Below, one piece after another: positions 29,073 through 38,264 of a stretch of DNA of 64,000 bases. Where the stretch lies: positions 1 through 64,000 of the forward strand of contig NKIW01000010.1 of NCBI GenBank assembly GCA_002256205.1, written 5' to 3'. The DNA is from Rhizobiales bacterium PAR1 (GTDB lineage Bacteria; Pseudomonadota; Alphaproteobacteria; Rhizobiales; Beijerinckiaceae). Every line of letters starts with the position of its first letter. The first letter of the stretch is position 1. A model generated the notes under the pieces. The model made no database searches. It was given only the letters and a program-made list of their open reading frames with translations, and had not been told where the DNA came from. The position numbers and the translations under genes are program-made.

Positions 29073-29411
29073 TCAATCGCCTTCGCCGGGCTTGTCCGAG
29101 AAATAAGTCTCGAGTTTGTTCTTCTGGCCGTCAAAATCCTTCGCATCGGCCGGCGGATCACGCTTGATGGTGATGTTGGGCCAGCTCTTGGCGAAATCGG
29201 CGTTGAGCTTCAGCCACTTCTCAAGGCTCGGCTCCGTATCCGGCTTGATGGCTTCCGCCGGGCATTCCGGCTCGCACACGCCACAATCGATACATTCATC
29301 GGGATGAATGACGAGCATGTTCTCGCCTTCATAGAAGCAATCGACCGGACACACCTCGACGCAGTCCATATATTTGCACTTGATGCAATTATCGGTGACC
29401 ACATAGGTCAT
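29073..29411 (-). CDS. fdxA: Seven-iron ferredoxin FdxA
   Basis: A 112-residue soluble ferredoxin with two cluster motifs in the first 50 residues: [18 protein letters not shown] and [12 protein letters not shown]. This spacing is typical of the 3Fe-4S plus 4Fe-4S FdxA proteins of alphaproteobacteria. It carries single electrons in the cytosol; the partner is not known here. It follows the S4-protein gene after 158 bases on the same strand. Confidence 0.94.
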   Translation of the reverse strand: MTYVVTDNCIKCKYMDCVEVCPVDCFYEGENMLVIHPDECIDCGVCEPECPAEAIKPDTEPSLEKWLKLNADFAKSWPNITIKRDPPADAKDFDGQKNKLETYFSDKPGEGD

Positions 29412-29569
29412 CGGCTACTCCTGCCTTAATGGCGATCAGGCGCATCGCGGATGATCGCGGAAATGCGATGAGACACCGGCATAGAAACCGGCTGACAGAG
29501 CCAGCCGACGCTTGCAGGCACATTTGGCCCTTCGCTAAATTGGTTTGCCGCCGCTGGCAAGGAAATGAA

Positions 29570-29908
29570 TCAATCGTTCTTTCTGCCCTGACGAGAAGAG
29601 CTTTCCAAAATCCGGTAGAGCATGGCAGCAGCCTCGCTCCCCTCACGGCGTTCGGCGAGCGAAATCACCTCGACGACACGCGTCTCACCCGGCAGCGCCA
29701 AGGTCAGGACATCCCCGATCCGGACAACGGAACCGGGCTGCGTCACACGTCGCCCGTTGACCCGCACATGCCCTTTGCGAACAAGCTCGGCGCAAGCCTC
29801 GCGCGCCCGCTGGAAGCGCGCGAACCAGATCCATTTATCGAGCCGCAGCGTGTCCAGCCCGCCAGAATCACCGGCATCGGGTTCACGCGAGGAGCCTCGT
29901 CGCCCCAT
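29570..29908 (-). CDS. S4-domain RNA-binding protein (Hsp15/HslR type)
   Basis: A 112-residue protein with an S4 RNA-binding fold: LRLDKWIWFARFQRAREACAE in shortened view, then VRKGHVRVNGRRVTQPGSVVRIGD. The basic C-terminus (ESSSRQGRKND) is usual. Hsp15 relatives bind stalled 50S subunits carrying peptidyl-tRNA. It lies 12 bases after the helicase gene stop, so it is probably co-transcribed with it. Confidence 0.88.
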   Translation of the reverse strand: MGRRGSSREPDAGDSGGLDTLRLDKWIWFARFQRAREACAELVRKGHVRVNGRRVTQPGSVVRIGDVLTLALPGETRVVEVISLAERREGSEAAAMLYRILESSSRQGRKND

Positions 29909-29920
29909 CGGTCTCCCGAA

Positions 29921-32900
29921 TCAGGACTTGCCTTCAAGCTGGGCCTTGAGGGCCGCAAGCTTGGCGAAGGGCGAATCAGGATCAGGCTGCTTGTGGGTAT
30001 CGGGCTTGCGATCTCCAAACACACGCGGCTGATTGCCGCCTTCGCGCTCGAATTTCGGCTTGCCGCCCTGCCCCGGTCGACCACCTTGCGGCTTCCCGCC
30101 AAACGGCGGACGCCCTTCACCGGGCTTGCCCTCCGGACGAGCCTGCGGAGCCCGCCCCTGTCCGGGCGCACCCCCCTCGGGACGGGTGAATTTCTCAAAC
30201 CGCTTGGCGCGATTATCGGGCCGATCTCCGGCCGGAGCGCCTTCACGCGGCGGACGACGATCCTCGCGCGGACGATCAGTACGCGGCGCGGCGCCCTCGC
30301 CCGGCGCGCCCTGCGGCGGACGATCACCACGCGGCTTGCCATGGTGGCGCGGTCGCTGGTGATCCCCACGCGGACGCTCCTGACGGGCGACGCGCCAGAT
30401 TTCGATCTCGGCCGGTTCAGCAGGAGCCTCGGCCACGGTTTCAGCAGCGACGTCAGCTGCCGGCTCTGCGTCGGAAGAAGCAACTTCTCCAGCGTCATTA
30501 ACTTCAACCGCCTCAGCAGCGGGCTCTTCAACCGGCGCGACATCAACGACTACTTCAGCCGTCATATCAGGAGCCACAGCTTCGCCAGCTTGCACAGCGA
30601 TCTCACCAGCATCCGCAGTGGCGGCTTCCAGCACCACAACCGGCTCGGTCGCAGCAATCGGCGCAGGGCGCTTGATTTCCGCCGTGATAGCCGGCCCCTT
30701 GCGGGTCTCGACCCGATAGCCAAGGGATTTAAGAATTTCACCGAACTCCGCACCTGCGCAGCCCACGAGTGAGGTCATGGCCCCCGTGACGACGAAAGCG
30801 TCGCCATCGGCAGCCCCCGCCGGCGGCTCACCCTCGGTCAGGCCGGGACGATAGGCGATGGCCGGGCGGATGAGGTCCGCAAGACGCTCGAGGATATCGA
30901 CACGGATCGCACGCGGCCCCGCCACGCGGAAACCGGCGACTCGGTAGAGCTCCTTGTCGACCGCCGGATCGACCGGGATCGAGGTACGTCCGGAGAACGC
31001 AAGATGCGAGACATCACGCAGGGCGGAAGGATCACCGCCCTTGGTGAGCGCGAAAAGCTGCGCCGCAAGGCTGCGCGGGCCGGGCTTCATCAGGGTGGGG
31101 ACGAAAATATGATAGGCACCGAAGCGCAGGCCGAGCTTGCGCAGTTCCGCGCGGGCATTCTGGTCAAGCGAGCGGACATCGTTCGCAACCACCTGCCTGT
31201 CGAGCACGCCGAGATGCTCGGAAACCTGAAATGCGATGCCGCGCGCGATGCCGGTCAGCGATTCGGGCGCTTCGAGCGCAAACAACGCGCCGAGGAGCTT
31301 GGTGATATGTGCCTTGACCCAGGCTGTCAGCCGGGTCTCGACCATCTCGCGATGCAGCCCCGCGAGGAGATCATCGGCGAGAATGAGAAAACGCGGCTCG
31401 AGAAGCCTTGCGCCGGCCTGAAGCGTCGCAATCGGCTCGCCGATATAGCGGATGATGCCATCAAGCGAGAGCTGAAGCTGATCGTCATTTGCGGTCGAGA
31501 GGCGGGTTGCCCGTGTCTCGATCTCGTTTCCGAGCGCCTTGCTGGCGGCGGCCCGCAGGGTTTTGGCCTCCTGTCCTTCCGCACTCGAATCCGGGGTGAA
31601 CCGGAATCCCTCGAGGCGTCCGACGTGCTGGCCTTCGACCAGTACTTCCCCCGTTGCCTTCACTTCAGTCTCAAGCATCACGTTCTCTTTCAGGCGGCGC
31701 ATCAGAACCGAAGTGCGCCGGTCGACAAATCGTTGCATCAGCCGCTCATGCAGCGCGTCCGATACCTTGTCCTCTAGCGTGCGCGTGACATTCTGCCAAT
31801 GCTCTGCATCACGCAACCAGTCAGGACGATTAGCACAATAACTCCAAGTGCGAATTTGTGCGAGCCGCCATGACAGCGCATCGATATCGCCCTCGATGCG
31901 GTCGCAGGCCTTGATTTCGCGGGAAAACCAGTCGGCATCAATCGCGCCCTTGCGCTGGATCGCCTCATAAAGCGACATCGCAAGATCCGCATGGCTATGC
32001 GGCGAGACTTTTCGATAATCCGGCAGCTGGCACAAATCCCACAAGCGCCGCACCGCCGGTTCGCCGCGTGCGAGATCGCGGATCGCGGGCCGGAGCATCG
32101 CGATTTCCAGCGTCACCTCGTCCTCGGCCTTGCGGGCGCGGATCAGGTTGGGGTCGCCCCCCTGCCGCGCGAGGCTCGCCTCCAGCCGTTCAACCGAGGA
32201 AAAATCGAGCGCAGAATTGCGCCATTGCGCGAGTTGCAGCGGATCAAACCGATGTGCTTCGAGTTCTTCGACCAGATCCTCGTCGAACGCCGGACAGCGC
32301 CCGGTGGTCCCGAAGGTGCCATCCTGCGTCGCGCGCCCGGCTCGCCCGGCGATCTGCGCGAATTCGGACGGGAACAGCCGCCTGTGACGCCGCCCGTCGT
32401 ATTTGCGGTCCGAGGCAAAGGCTACATGCTCGATTTCGAGGTTGAGCCCCATGCCGATCGCGTCCGTCGCGACGATATGATCGACCTCACCGGCCTGAAA
32501 CATCTCGACCTGCGCATTGCGTGTGCGCGGCGAGAGTGAGCCCATCACCACCGCCGCACCGCCTCGTTGACGCCGCACCAGCTCGGCAATCGCGTAAACT
32601 TCCTCAGCCGAAAACGCGATGATCGCCGAACGCGGCGGCAGGCGGGTTATTTTTTTCTCGCCAGCAAACGCCAGATGCGAAAGACGCGGCCGGGTCTGGA
32701 TGGTCACGCCCGGCAAGAGCCGCTCGATGATCGGCTGTGCGGTTGCGGCTCCGAGCAGCAGGGTTTCGCCCCGTCCCCGGCGATGCAGCATCGCATCGGT
32801 GAAAATATGCCCACGATCAAAATCCGCGATCATCTGGATCTCGTCGATGGCGACAAAACTCGTCGCGACCTCGCGCGGCATCGCCTCAACCGTCGAAACC

Positions 32901-33172
32901 CAGAAGCGCGGGTTCTTCGGCTTGATCTTCTCTTCGCCGGTGACGAGCGCGACCTGTTCCGCGCCCACTTTCGCGACGATGCGTTGATAGACTTCTCGCG
33001 CCAAAAGCCGGAGCGGCAAGCCGATCATGCCGGAATCGTGCCCGAGCATCCGCTCGATCGCGAGATGGGTCTTGCCGGTATTGGTGGGGCCAAGCACGGC
33101 AGTGACACCCCGTCCGCGCAACCGCGACGCAGGATCACGCGCTTCAGCCGGCAGGCGAACCGGATAGGTCAT
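29921..33172 (-). CDS. Suv3-like DExH RNA helicase with a disordered C-terminal tail
   Basis: A protein of about 1083 residues. The helicase core (about 20-450) has Walker A GPTNTGKTH, the DEIQ box in VAIDEIQMIAD, motif III-like LLGAATAQP, and motif VI in QIAGRAGRATQDG, matching the mitochondrial Suv3 / alphaproteobacterial helicase family. The last 260 residues are an Ala/Glu-rich acidic stretch, then an Arg/Gly/Pro-rich stretch, ending in a short ordered-looking motif SPFAKLAALKAQLEGK. A GTG at 33181 is an alternative start. It likely remodels RNA, perhaps within a degradosome. The GANTC-rich region is directly upstream. Confidence 0.88.
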   Translation of the reverse strand: MTYPVRLPAEARDPASRLRGRGVTAVLGPTNTGKTHLAIERMLGHDSGMIGLPLRLLAREVYQRIVAKVGAEQVALVTGEEKIKPKNPRFWVSTVEAMPREVATSFVAIDEIQMIADFDRGHIFTDAMLHRRGRGETLLLGAATAQPIIERLLPGVTIQTRPRLSHLAFAGEKKITRLPPRSAIIAFSAEEVYAIAELVRRQRGGAAVVMGSLSPRTRNAQVEMFQAGEVDHIVATDAIGMGLNLEIEHVAFASDRKYDGRRHRRLFPSEFAQIAGRAGRATQDGTFGTTGRCPAFDEDLVEELEAHRFDPLQLAQWRNSALDFSSVERLEASLARQGGDPNLIRARKAEDEVTLEIAMLRPAIRDLARGEPAVRRLWDLCQLPDYRKVSPHSHADLAMSLYEAIQRKGAIDADWFSREIKACDRIEGDIDALSWRLAQIRTWSYCANRPDWLRDAEHWQNVTRTLEDKVSDALHERLMQRFVDRRTSVLMRRLKENVMLETEVKATGEVLVEGQHVGRLEGFRFTPDSSAEGQEAKTLRAAASKALGNEIETRATRLSTANDDQLQLSLDGIIRYIGEPIATLQAGARLLEPRFLILADDLLAGLHREMVETRLTAWVKAHITKLLGALFALEAPESLTGIARGIAFQVSEHLGVLDRQVVANDVRSLDQNARAELRKLGLRFGAYHIFVPTLMKPGPRSLAAQLFALTKGGDPSALRDVSHLAFSGRTSIPVDPAVDKELYRVAGFRVAGPRAIRVDILERLADLIRPAIAYRPGLTEGEPPAGAADGDAFVVTGAMTSLVGCAGAEFGEILKSLGYRVETRKGPAITAEIKRPAPIAATEPVVVLEAATADAGEIAVQAGEAVAPDMTAEVVVDVAPVEEPAAEAVEVNDAGEVASSDAEPAADVAAETVAEAPAEPAEIEIWRVARQERPRGDHQRPRHHGKPRGDRPPQGAPGEGAAPRTDRPREDRRPPREGAPAGDRPDNRAKRFEKFTRPEGGAPGQGRAPQARPEGKPGEGRPPFGGKPQGGRPGQGGKPKFEREGGNQPRVFGDRKPDTHKQPDPDSPFAKLAALKAQLEGKS

Positions 33173-33199
33173 CTCAGGCACAAATCCGGTTGCATGCGG

Positions 33200-33655
33200 G
33201 AATCACGGGATCTTCGAACAGGTTAACGCCATGTGGGGAGAGTGGCCCCTGCTGCCAAGACGGAAAAGCACTTTTCTCGCGTTTTCCCGTCTTTTACGTA
33301 CCAGACCGGGACGGAAAGGCGCAAAAATTCCGAATCATGGCAAGTCTTCGAACAGGCACGGAACGAATCAGGCCCGAATCGCCGACGCGCATCGAGTCAC
33401 GTTTTGTTCTTTCACAAGATATGGCGACTCACTCTACTTGGAAGCCCAGATTTTGTTGATTCACTCGACTCTGCAGGTGCGAAAGGAGTCGAAACAAGAC
33501 TCAAGCATCGAGTCGAGCGAGAATCGGCGTCAAGAAAATTCTCGCACAATTCATGGTTAATACTTTCTTGCAACGGCGCAGCCGGGCTCCCGCAAAAAGC
33601 TAACGATTGGAAGAAGACGGGAACAAAGCATCGACGAATCAGCTCAAAGTGATTC
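33200..33655. promoter_or_regulatory. GANTC (CcrM methylation site) cluster upstream of the helicase gene
   Basis: The 658-base gap 33182-33839 has no credible gene. It holds fourteen GANTC sites, starting at 33200, 33332, 33365, 33376, 33394, 33426, 33458, 33467, 33486, 33498, 33510, 33521, 33636 and 33651; eleven fall in 194 bases. By hand count, 33421-33600 is 50% G+C, lower than the flanking genes. GANTC is the target of CcrM, the cell-cycle methylase of alphaproteobacteria, read by GcrA. The region also holds ATGGTTAA (33553), the reverse of the CtrA half-site TTAACCAT, and a GGTGGATAA DnaA-box-like sequence near 33763. Confidence 0.65.
33517..33545. repeat. Inverted repeat inside the GANTC cluster
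   Basis: GCGAGAAT (33517-33524) and ATTCTCGC (33538-33545) are perfect 8-base inverted repeats around a 13-base spacer. One GANTC site overlaps the left arm. It could be a protein-binding palindrome or an RNA hairpin in the helicase leader. Confidence 0.45.
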
Positions 33656-33839
33656 GCATCGCATGTTCTCCTTGGCAGCAAAAATGAGAACAGCGCGCCA
33701 TTCGGGTCATGCTATCAGGAGGATAGGCAACAGGGCTTTGCAGGCCGGGAAAATCGTGCGGCGGTGGATAACCTCGGAAAACCGCCCATGAAACCGGCAC
33801 GATCTTAATGTTTCCGTCCCGGAACGGGACAGGCACCAC

Positions 33840-34670
33840 TCAACCCGGATTAAAACCCTCGGCTTCGATCACCGTGGTGCCGATCATCGTCTTGACCGAG
33901 ATGCGATAGGGCATCAGCACCTTGCCGCCATTGACAGGCGCGAGCCAGGTATCCATCGCGCGGTTCTCGACCATGAATTTCACTGCGCGGCGCTCGGGGC
34001 GATGCCCCGCCACCGGCACATAGCGCACCGAACACACAAGCACCGGGCCGGAATAGCCCTTTTCCGAACGCACCTGCCGCGTGCCGGAATAGGAGAGGAT
34101 GACGTCGAAGCGCTGGCTGCCGTCAAAAACCGGAATACGCCGCTCGCAATTGGATTTATCGAGCGGGTCCGCCGTCCGTGACGGCATGATCAGGGCGCTC
34201 ACGGGATCCAGAACGCCAACCTTGTGCGAATCGCGCAACGGAATGCGATCTCCACCATCACTCTTGTCAACGAACGGCGGATCAATCACGACGTTCCGGA
34301 CCGAGCCGGAGGCAGCTGTGATCTGGATGGTTCGCGTCTCAGTGCCATTGGTAGCCGAGAGCGAAAAACCGTTGGTCAGAACGCCAGCGGAACCAAAATT
34401 GCCTCGCGAGGTCGCAGCGCCCCGCCCCTTGGAGACGGCCCCCATGATGCCGGTCAGCGCGGAGCTGACGTTGAGCGTGTAGCTCGTCCCCTCCAGCGAG
34501 CCCTTGATCTGCGCCTTGCCGACGGAAAGACCGGCGAGGGAAATCGCGTAATGCGCCTCGACCTCACTCGCCAGAACGGGAGCGCCAGCGAAAACCGGCA
34601 AGCACAGGAAGGCAGCGGTCGAAAATGCGAAAACAGGCTTCGCCACGCGGGTAACCGGAAAGTCTTGCAT
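33840..34670 (-). CDS. DUF3108 periplasmic protein
   Basis: A 276-residue protein with a signal peptide (about 1-36, ending PVLAS) and a beta-rich domain: AHYAISLAGLSVGKAQIKG at the start and WLAPVNGGKVLMPYRISVKT near the end, both typical of DUF3108. The domain resembles lipoprotein-carrier or lipocalin-like shells, but no function is established. The ATG at 34670 is preferred to an upstream frame. It is divergent from rpmB and upstream of the helicase, an order I recall from other Hyphomicrobiales. Confidence 0.82.
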   Translation of the reverse strand: MQDFPVTRVAKPVFAFSTAAFLCLPVFAGAPVLASEVEAHYAISLAGLSVGKAQIKGSLEGTSYTLNVSSALTGIMGAVSKGRGAATSRGNFGSAGVLTNGFSLSATNGTETRTIQITAASGSVRNVVIDPPFVDKSDGGDRIPLRDSHKVGVLDPVSALIMPSRTADPLDKSNCERRIPVFDGSQRFDVILSYSGTRQVRSEKGYSGPVLVCSVRYVPVAGHRPERRAVKFMVENRAMDTWLAPVNGGKVLMPYRISVKTMIGTTVIEAEGFNPG

Positions 34671-34830
34671 GATCAATTTAACTGCCGATCCTGAGCCACA
34701 CGACATCGCCCTGTTAGCTATTGTGTGTATCCATGGCTGATTCGTGGCAAGCCTAACGGGCAACACGCTGGAACGCAGCGATTTTTTCCGGCCTCCGCCG
34801 CAAAAATGCACGCCTCACGCTCGGGAAGCG

Positions 34831-34859
34831 TTGACCCCGCCCAAGGGTTGGACTATACG
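34831..34859 (+). promoter_or_regulatory. Sigma-70 type promoter of rpmB
   Basis: TTGACC (34831-34836) and TATACG (34854-34859) are separated by 17 bases, a near-ideal housekeeping promoter. It lies about 100 bases before the rpmB ATG, leaving a leader of about 90 bases. The rest of 34671-34957 shows no gene. Confidence 0.6.
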
Positions 34860-34957
34860 CACCGCTCCAATTTCAAGCAGCTTCAGAGGATATCCGCCTC
34901 AGGGCTGGCCCCGGAGCGTGATGTTACGCCTCGGGTTACGAGAAGGTTTGTACGAAA

Positions 34958-35242
34958 ATGTCCCGTGTTTGCGAATTGACCGGCAAGGGTGTTCTGGTCG
35001 GCCACAAGGTCAGCCATTCCAACCGCAAGACCAAGCGTCGCTTCCTGCCGAACCTGGTGAACGTTACGCTCACCTCGGATGCGCTGAACCGCTCGGTGCG
35101 CCTGCGCGTTTCGGCCAACGGCCTGCGCTCGGTTGAGCATCGCGGCGGCCTGGATGCCTATCTGATGAAGGCGTCGGACACGGAACTGTCGACCACGCTG
35201 CGCGACCTCAAGCGCGACATCTCGAAGAAGCTCAGCGCCTGA
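34958..35242 (+). CDS. rpmB: 50S ribosomal protein L28
   Basis: A 94-residue basic protein beginning [20 protein letters not shown], the standard L28 start, followed by [12 protein letters not shown] and the [16 protein letters not shown] segment of alphaproteobacterial L28. It is a component of the large ribosomal subunit. It stands alone, with its own promoter and terminator. Confidence 0.97.
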   Translation: MSRVCELTGKGVLVGHKVSHSNRKTKRRFLPNLVNVTLTSDALNRSVRLRVSANGLRSVEHRGGLDAYLMKASDTELSTTLRDLKRDISKKLSA

Positions 35243-35282
35243 TTTCGAAGCGCTCCGGCGCTTCCTTCTGGTGCGAATTCTG

Positions 35283-35306
35283 AAAGGCGGCTTCGGTCGC
35301 CTTTTT
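35283..35306 (+). terminator. Rho-independent terminator of rpmB
   Basis: AAAGGCG and CGCCTTT form a 7 bp stem around GCTTCGGT, followed by TT, 40 bases after the rpmB stop. A smaller hairpin (AAGCGC-TCCG-GCGCTT) lies just before it. Confidence 0.65.
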
Positions 35307-35316
35307 GGCGTTGAGA

Positions 35317-36339
35317 TTACACGGGCAGCGCAAAACGCAGTACCAGCGTGCGCTGGAGCAGCGAGAAGTTATCATCCGAGAGGATCGTCAGCATCGTGCG
35401 TCCGTCAGCAGCGCGATGCACCATCAACGCTTCCATATTGTCGATCTGGTGGCTGAGGTCGGCCTCGATCAGCACCTCACCATCCAGCACCGCGCCCGGC
35501 TTAACCGCGCCGATGGGAATGCGTCGGATACGAAAGCCCAGGCCGAAGAAGGGCGAGAACCGCCGCTCCAGAATGAGCATGTCGCCATCGGGCAGGAAAT
35601 TCACATCGGTGATGTCAAACGCCCCGACTTTCCTGACCGTAAGCCGACCGGCGCGCGGCCCGATGATCCAGCCGGGATTGTCTGGGCTTCTGGCGCCTGA
35701 CGGCGCTCGCTCGGCAAGCGCGATCAGCGATCCGGCGTAAGGTGACTCCTTCGGCAAAACGCCAAGCGCCTCGATGCCGCGATTATCATCGAGCCCCTTC
35801 ATCTCGGCAGGAACCTCGATCAGCCGCCCGCGCGCAGCAAAGCCTTCCGAGGCGAGATCGAACTGAAGGATGTCATGCGTCCGCTCGACGCTGATAAAAA
35901 CGGAATTTCCCTTGCGGGCCATGCCCTCGCTATCGAAATAACGGGTGTCCTTCATGCGTCGCCCATCGGGCGCGATTGCCGGGGCAATTGTAGCAGCCTC
36001 GATACCAGTCAGCACACCGTCCTTCTCGACAAAGCGCCCGGCGATCCAATGCGCGTGGTCCGACATGGCAAGGAAGCCTTTGCCATCAGGATCGGTCTGC
36101 CCGCTCGAAATGCCGCCGAATTCCGGGTCCTTCGAGCGCAGTTCAAGCCCGCCAAGGAATGTCAACTTGCCGAAAACCCGGCGATCTCGCTCGGTGACCG
36201 AGAAATGCGAGATCGGATAGGCTTCGATCGCAACAGGGCGTGCAATCCTTCTATTGCGCCCTTCGGTCTTCGCCAGAGCAGGTACGGATGGGCAAAGCGC
36301 AAGCGCGGATCCGGCCAGAACGGCACGGCGGCTGATCAC
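35317..36339 (-). CDS. Phytase-like (esterase-like activity of phytase) exported protein
   Basis: A 340-residue protein with a signal peptide ([19 protein letters not shown], then PALA) that has an SRR-like start. The mature part matches the phytase-like beta-propeller family: [38 protein letters not shown] and [14 protein letters not shown]. Members bind metals and show esterase or phosphatase activity in a few cases. The ATG overlaps the cobT stop by four bases, so it is coupled to the cobalamin genes for reasons not clear. Confidence 0.8.
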   Translation of the reverse strand: MISRRAVLAGSALALCPSVPALAKTEGRNRRIARPVAIEAYPISHFSVTERDRRVFGKLTFLGGLELRSKDPEFGGISSGQTDPDGKGFLAMSDHAHWIAGRFVEKDGVLTGIEAATIAPAIAPDGRRMKDTRYFDSEGMARKGNSVFISVERTHDILQFDLASEGFAARGRLIEVPAEMKGLDDNRGIEALGVLPKESPYAGSLIALAERAPSGARSPDNPGWIIGPRAGRLTVRKVGAFDITDVNFLPDGDMLILERRFSPFFGLGFRIRRIPIGAVKPGAVLDGEVLIEADLSHQIDNMEALMVHRAADGRTMLTILSDDNFSLLQRTLVLRFALPV

Positions 36340-38264
36340 CGCGCGCCGCCCGCAGCCCGACGTGGTGCGTTTCCGGCTTCGCGCGGCGCCGTCTCGCTGA
36401 AGAGTTCCGCGAGCTTTTCGGTCATCACACCGCCAAGCTCCTCGGCATCGACGATGGTCACGGCGCGGCGATAATAGCGCGTGACGTCATGCCCGATACC
36501 GATGGCGATCAGCTCAACCGGCGAGCGCGTCTCGATCTGTTCGATGATCGCGCGGAGATGCTTTTCGAGGTAATTGCCGGAATTGACCGACAGCGTCGTA
36601 TCATCCACTGGTGCGCCATCCGAAATCATCATCAGGATCTTGCGCTGTTCCTTGCGGACGAGCAGGCGCTGATGCGCCCAGTCCAGCGCCTCACCGTCGA
36701 TGTTTTCCTTGAGCAGCCCCTCGCGCATCATCAGTCCGAGGTTGCGCCGCGCACGCCGCCACGGTGCATCCGCGCTCTTGTAGATCACGTGGCGAAGATC
36801 ATTGAGGCGGCCCGGATTGGCCGGCTTGCCCGATTGCAGCCAAAGCTCACGGCTCTGCCCGCCCTTCCACGCCTTGGTAGTGAAGCCGAGAATCTCGACC
36901 TTCACGCCGCAACGCTCCAGCGTCCGCGCGAGAATATCGGCGCAGGTCGCGGCCACCGTTATCGGACGTCCGCGCATGGAGCCGGAATTGTCGATCAGCA
37001 GCGTGACAACTGTATCGCGGAAATTCGTATCCTTCTCGCGCTTGAAGGACAGTGGCGAGAACGAGCCGCGCATATCGTCGATGACGACGCGCGTCAGGCG
37101 CGAAGGGTCGAGCGTCCCCTCTTCAAGATCGAACTCCCAGGAGCGGTTCTGCTGCGCCAGCAGGCGCCGTTGAAGCCGGTTCGCAAGCCGCCCGACAATC
37201 CCCTGAAGATTGTTGAGCTGCTTGTCGAGATAGGCCCGAAGGCGATCAAGCTCCTCGGTGTCGCAAAGCTCCTCGGCAGCAATCGTCTCGTCGAACTTGT
37301 TGGTATAGGCCTTGTAGCTGCCAATATCGCGGCCATTGTCTTTCGAAACCGGCGGGCGCGAGGCCTCGGCGGGCTCTTCACCGTCGGTCAACTCGCTGTC
37401 GTCGGGGTAGTCGCCGGGCGGGGCGTCAGCGGCTTCCTGCGCGCCTTCGCTCATATCGTCGGAAAGCGCGTCGGTTTCTTCGAGGTCGAAGCCCTCATTC
37501 TCTTCGGCCTCGCCGTCCTGACCTTCCTGCGGGTCCTGCTCGCCGTCCTGATCGGAATCGTCGCCCTTGTCCTCATCGTCGTCTTGGCCGAGCGGATCGG
37601 CCTCGACCATCCCGAGATCGACGAGCATCTGCTGGACGAGCTTGGCGAAGGCCTGCTGATCCTCGATACGGCCCGAAAGCGTATCGAGCGTCTTGCCGGC
37701 CTTGGCTTCGAGGTTGGCGCGCCAGAGGTCGGTAAGACGGCTCGCAGCGGCGGGCGGCTTGAGGCCGGTCAGTCGCTCACGCACCAGCATCGCCAGCGCA
37801 TCTTCCATCGGCGCATTGGCGATATCGTTGACCTCGGCGAGGTTGGAACGCTGGTAGCGGTCCTCCAGCATGGCATCGAGGTTTCGGGCCACGCCCATCA
37901 TGCGGTTGGAGCCGATCGCCTCGCAGCGGGCCTGCTCGACGGCCTCAAACACCTTCCTCGCGTCGAGGCCTTCCGGCATCAGCTTGCGATGCAGCTTCTG
38001 ATCATGACAAGCGAGCTTGAGCGCATAGGAATCCGCGTGGCCGCGCAGGATCGAGATATCCTTCGCCGTCGGCTTCCTCGGCGGTTCGGGCAGGCGTGCA
38101 CGCACAACCTCACCAGCATCGACAAGGCTCGGCCTGTCCGCCGCGAACTGAACCTCAACCTCTTCCTTGCCCGCCATCGCGCGCAGGGCCGAGGCGACCG
38201 CCTTCTTGAAGGGTTCGACCGGGGATTGCTCGGCCTGTCCGGGTTTGCGGTTGGTGATCGTCAT
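36336..38264 (-). CDS. cobT: Aerobic cobaltochelatase subunit CobT
   Basis: A 642-residue protein with an N-terminal all-helical part, a very acidic central linker (about 205-300, Asp/Glu-rich) and a C-terminal von Willebrand A domain with the MIDAS motif DNSGSMRG. With CobS it forms the AAA+ chaperone complex that works with CobN to insert cobalt into hydrogenobyrinate diamide in aerobic B12 synthesis. Its start overlaps the HAD gene by four bases and its stop overlaps the phytase-like gene by four. Confidence 0.95.
   Translation of the reverse strand: MTITNRKPGQAEQSPVEPFKKAVASALRAMAGKEEVEVQFAADRPSLVDAGEVVRARLPEPPRKPTAKDISILRGHADSYALKLACHDQKLHRKLMPEGLDARKVFEAVEQARCEAIGSNRMMGVARNLDAMLEDRYQRSNLAEVNDIANAPMEDALAMLVRERLTGLKPPAAASRLTDLWRANLEAKAGKTLDTLSGRIEDQQAFAKLVQQMLVDLGMVEADPLGQDDDEDKGDDSDQDGEQDPQEGQDGEAEENEGFDLEETDALSDDMSEGAQEAADAPPGDYPDDSELTDGEEPAEASRPPVSKDNGRDIGSYKAYTNKFDETIAAEELCDTEELDRLRAYLDKQLNNLQGIVGRLANRLQRRLLAQQNRSWEFDLEEGTLDPSRLTRVVIDDMRGSFSPLSFKREKDTNFRDTVVTLLIDNSGSMRGRPITVAATCADILARTLERCGVKVEILGFTTKAWKGGQSRELWLQSGKPANPGRLNDLRHVIYKSADAPWRRARRNLGLMMREGLLKENIDGEALDWAHQRLLVRKEQRKILMMISDGAPVDDTTLSVNSGNYLEKHLRAIIEQIETRSPVELIAIGIGHDVTRYYRRAVTIVDAEELGGVMTEKLAELFSETAPREAGNAPRRAAGGAR

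Noticed and set aside
29429-30772. 447-residue plus-strand open frame opposite the helicase tail
   Set aside because: Its Arg/Thr/Leu-rich repeats mirror the low-complexity helicase tail. No ribosome binding site or family likeness.
33190-33681. Several overlapping short open frames in the GANTC region
   Set aside because: They overlap in several frames on both strands, lack ribosome binding sites and any protein features; the region is better seen as non-coding.
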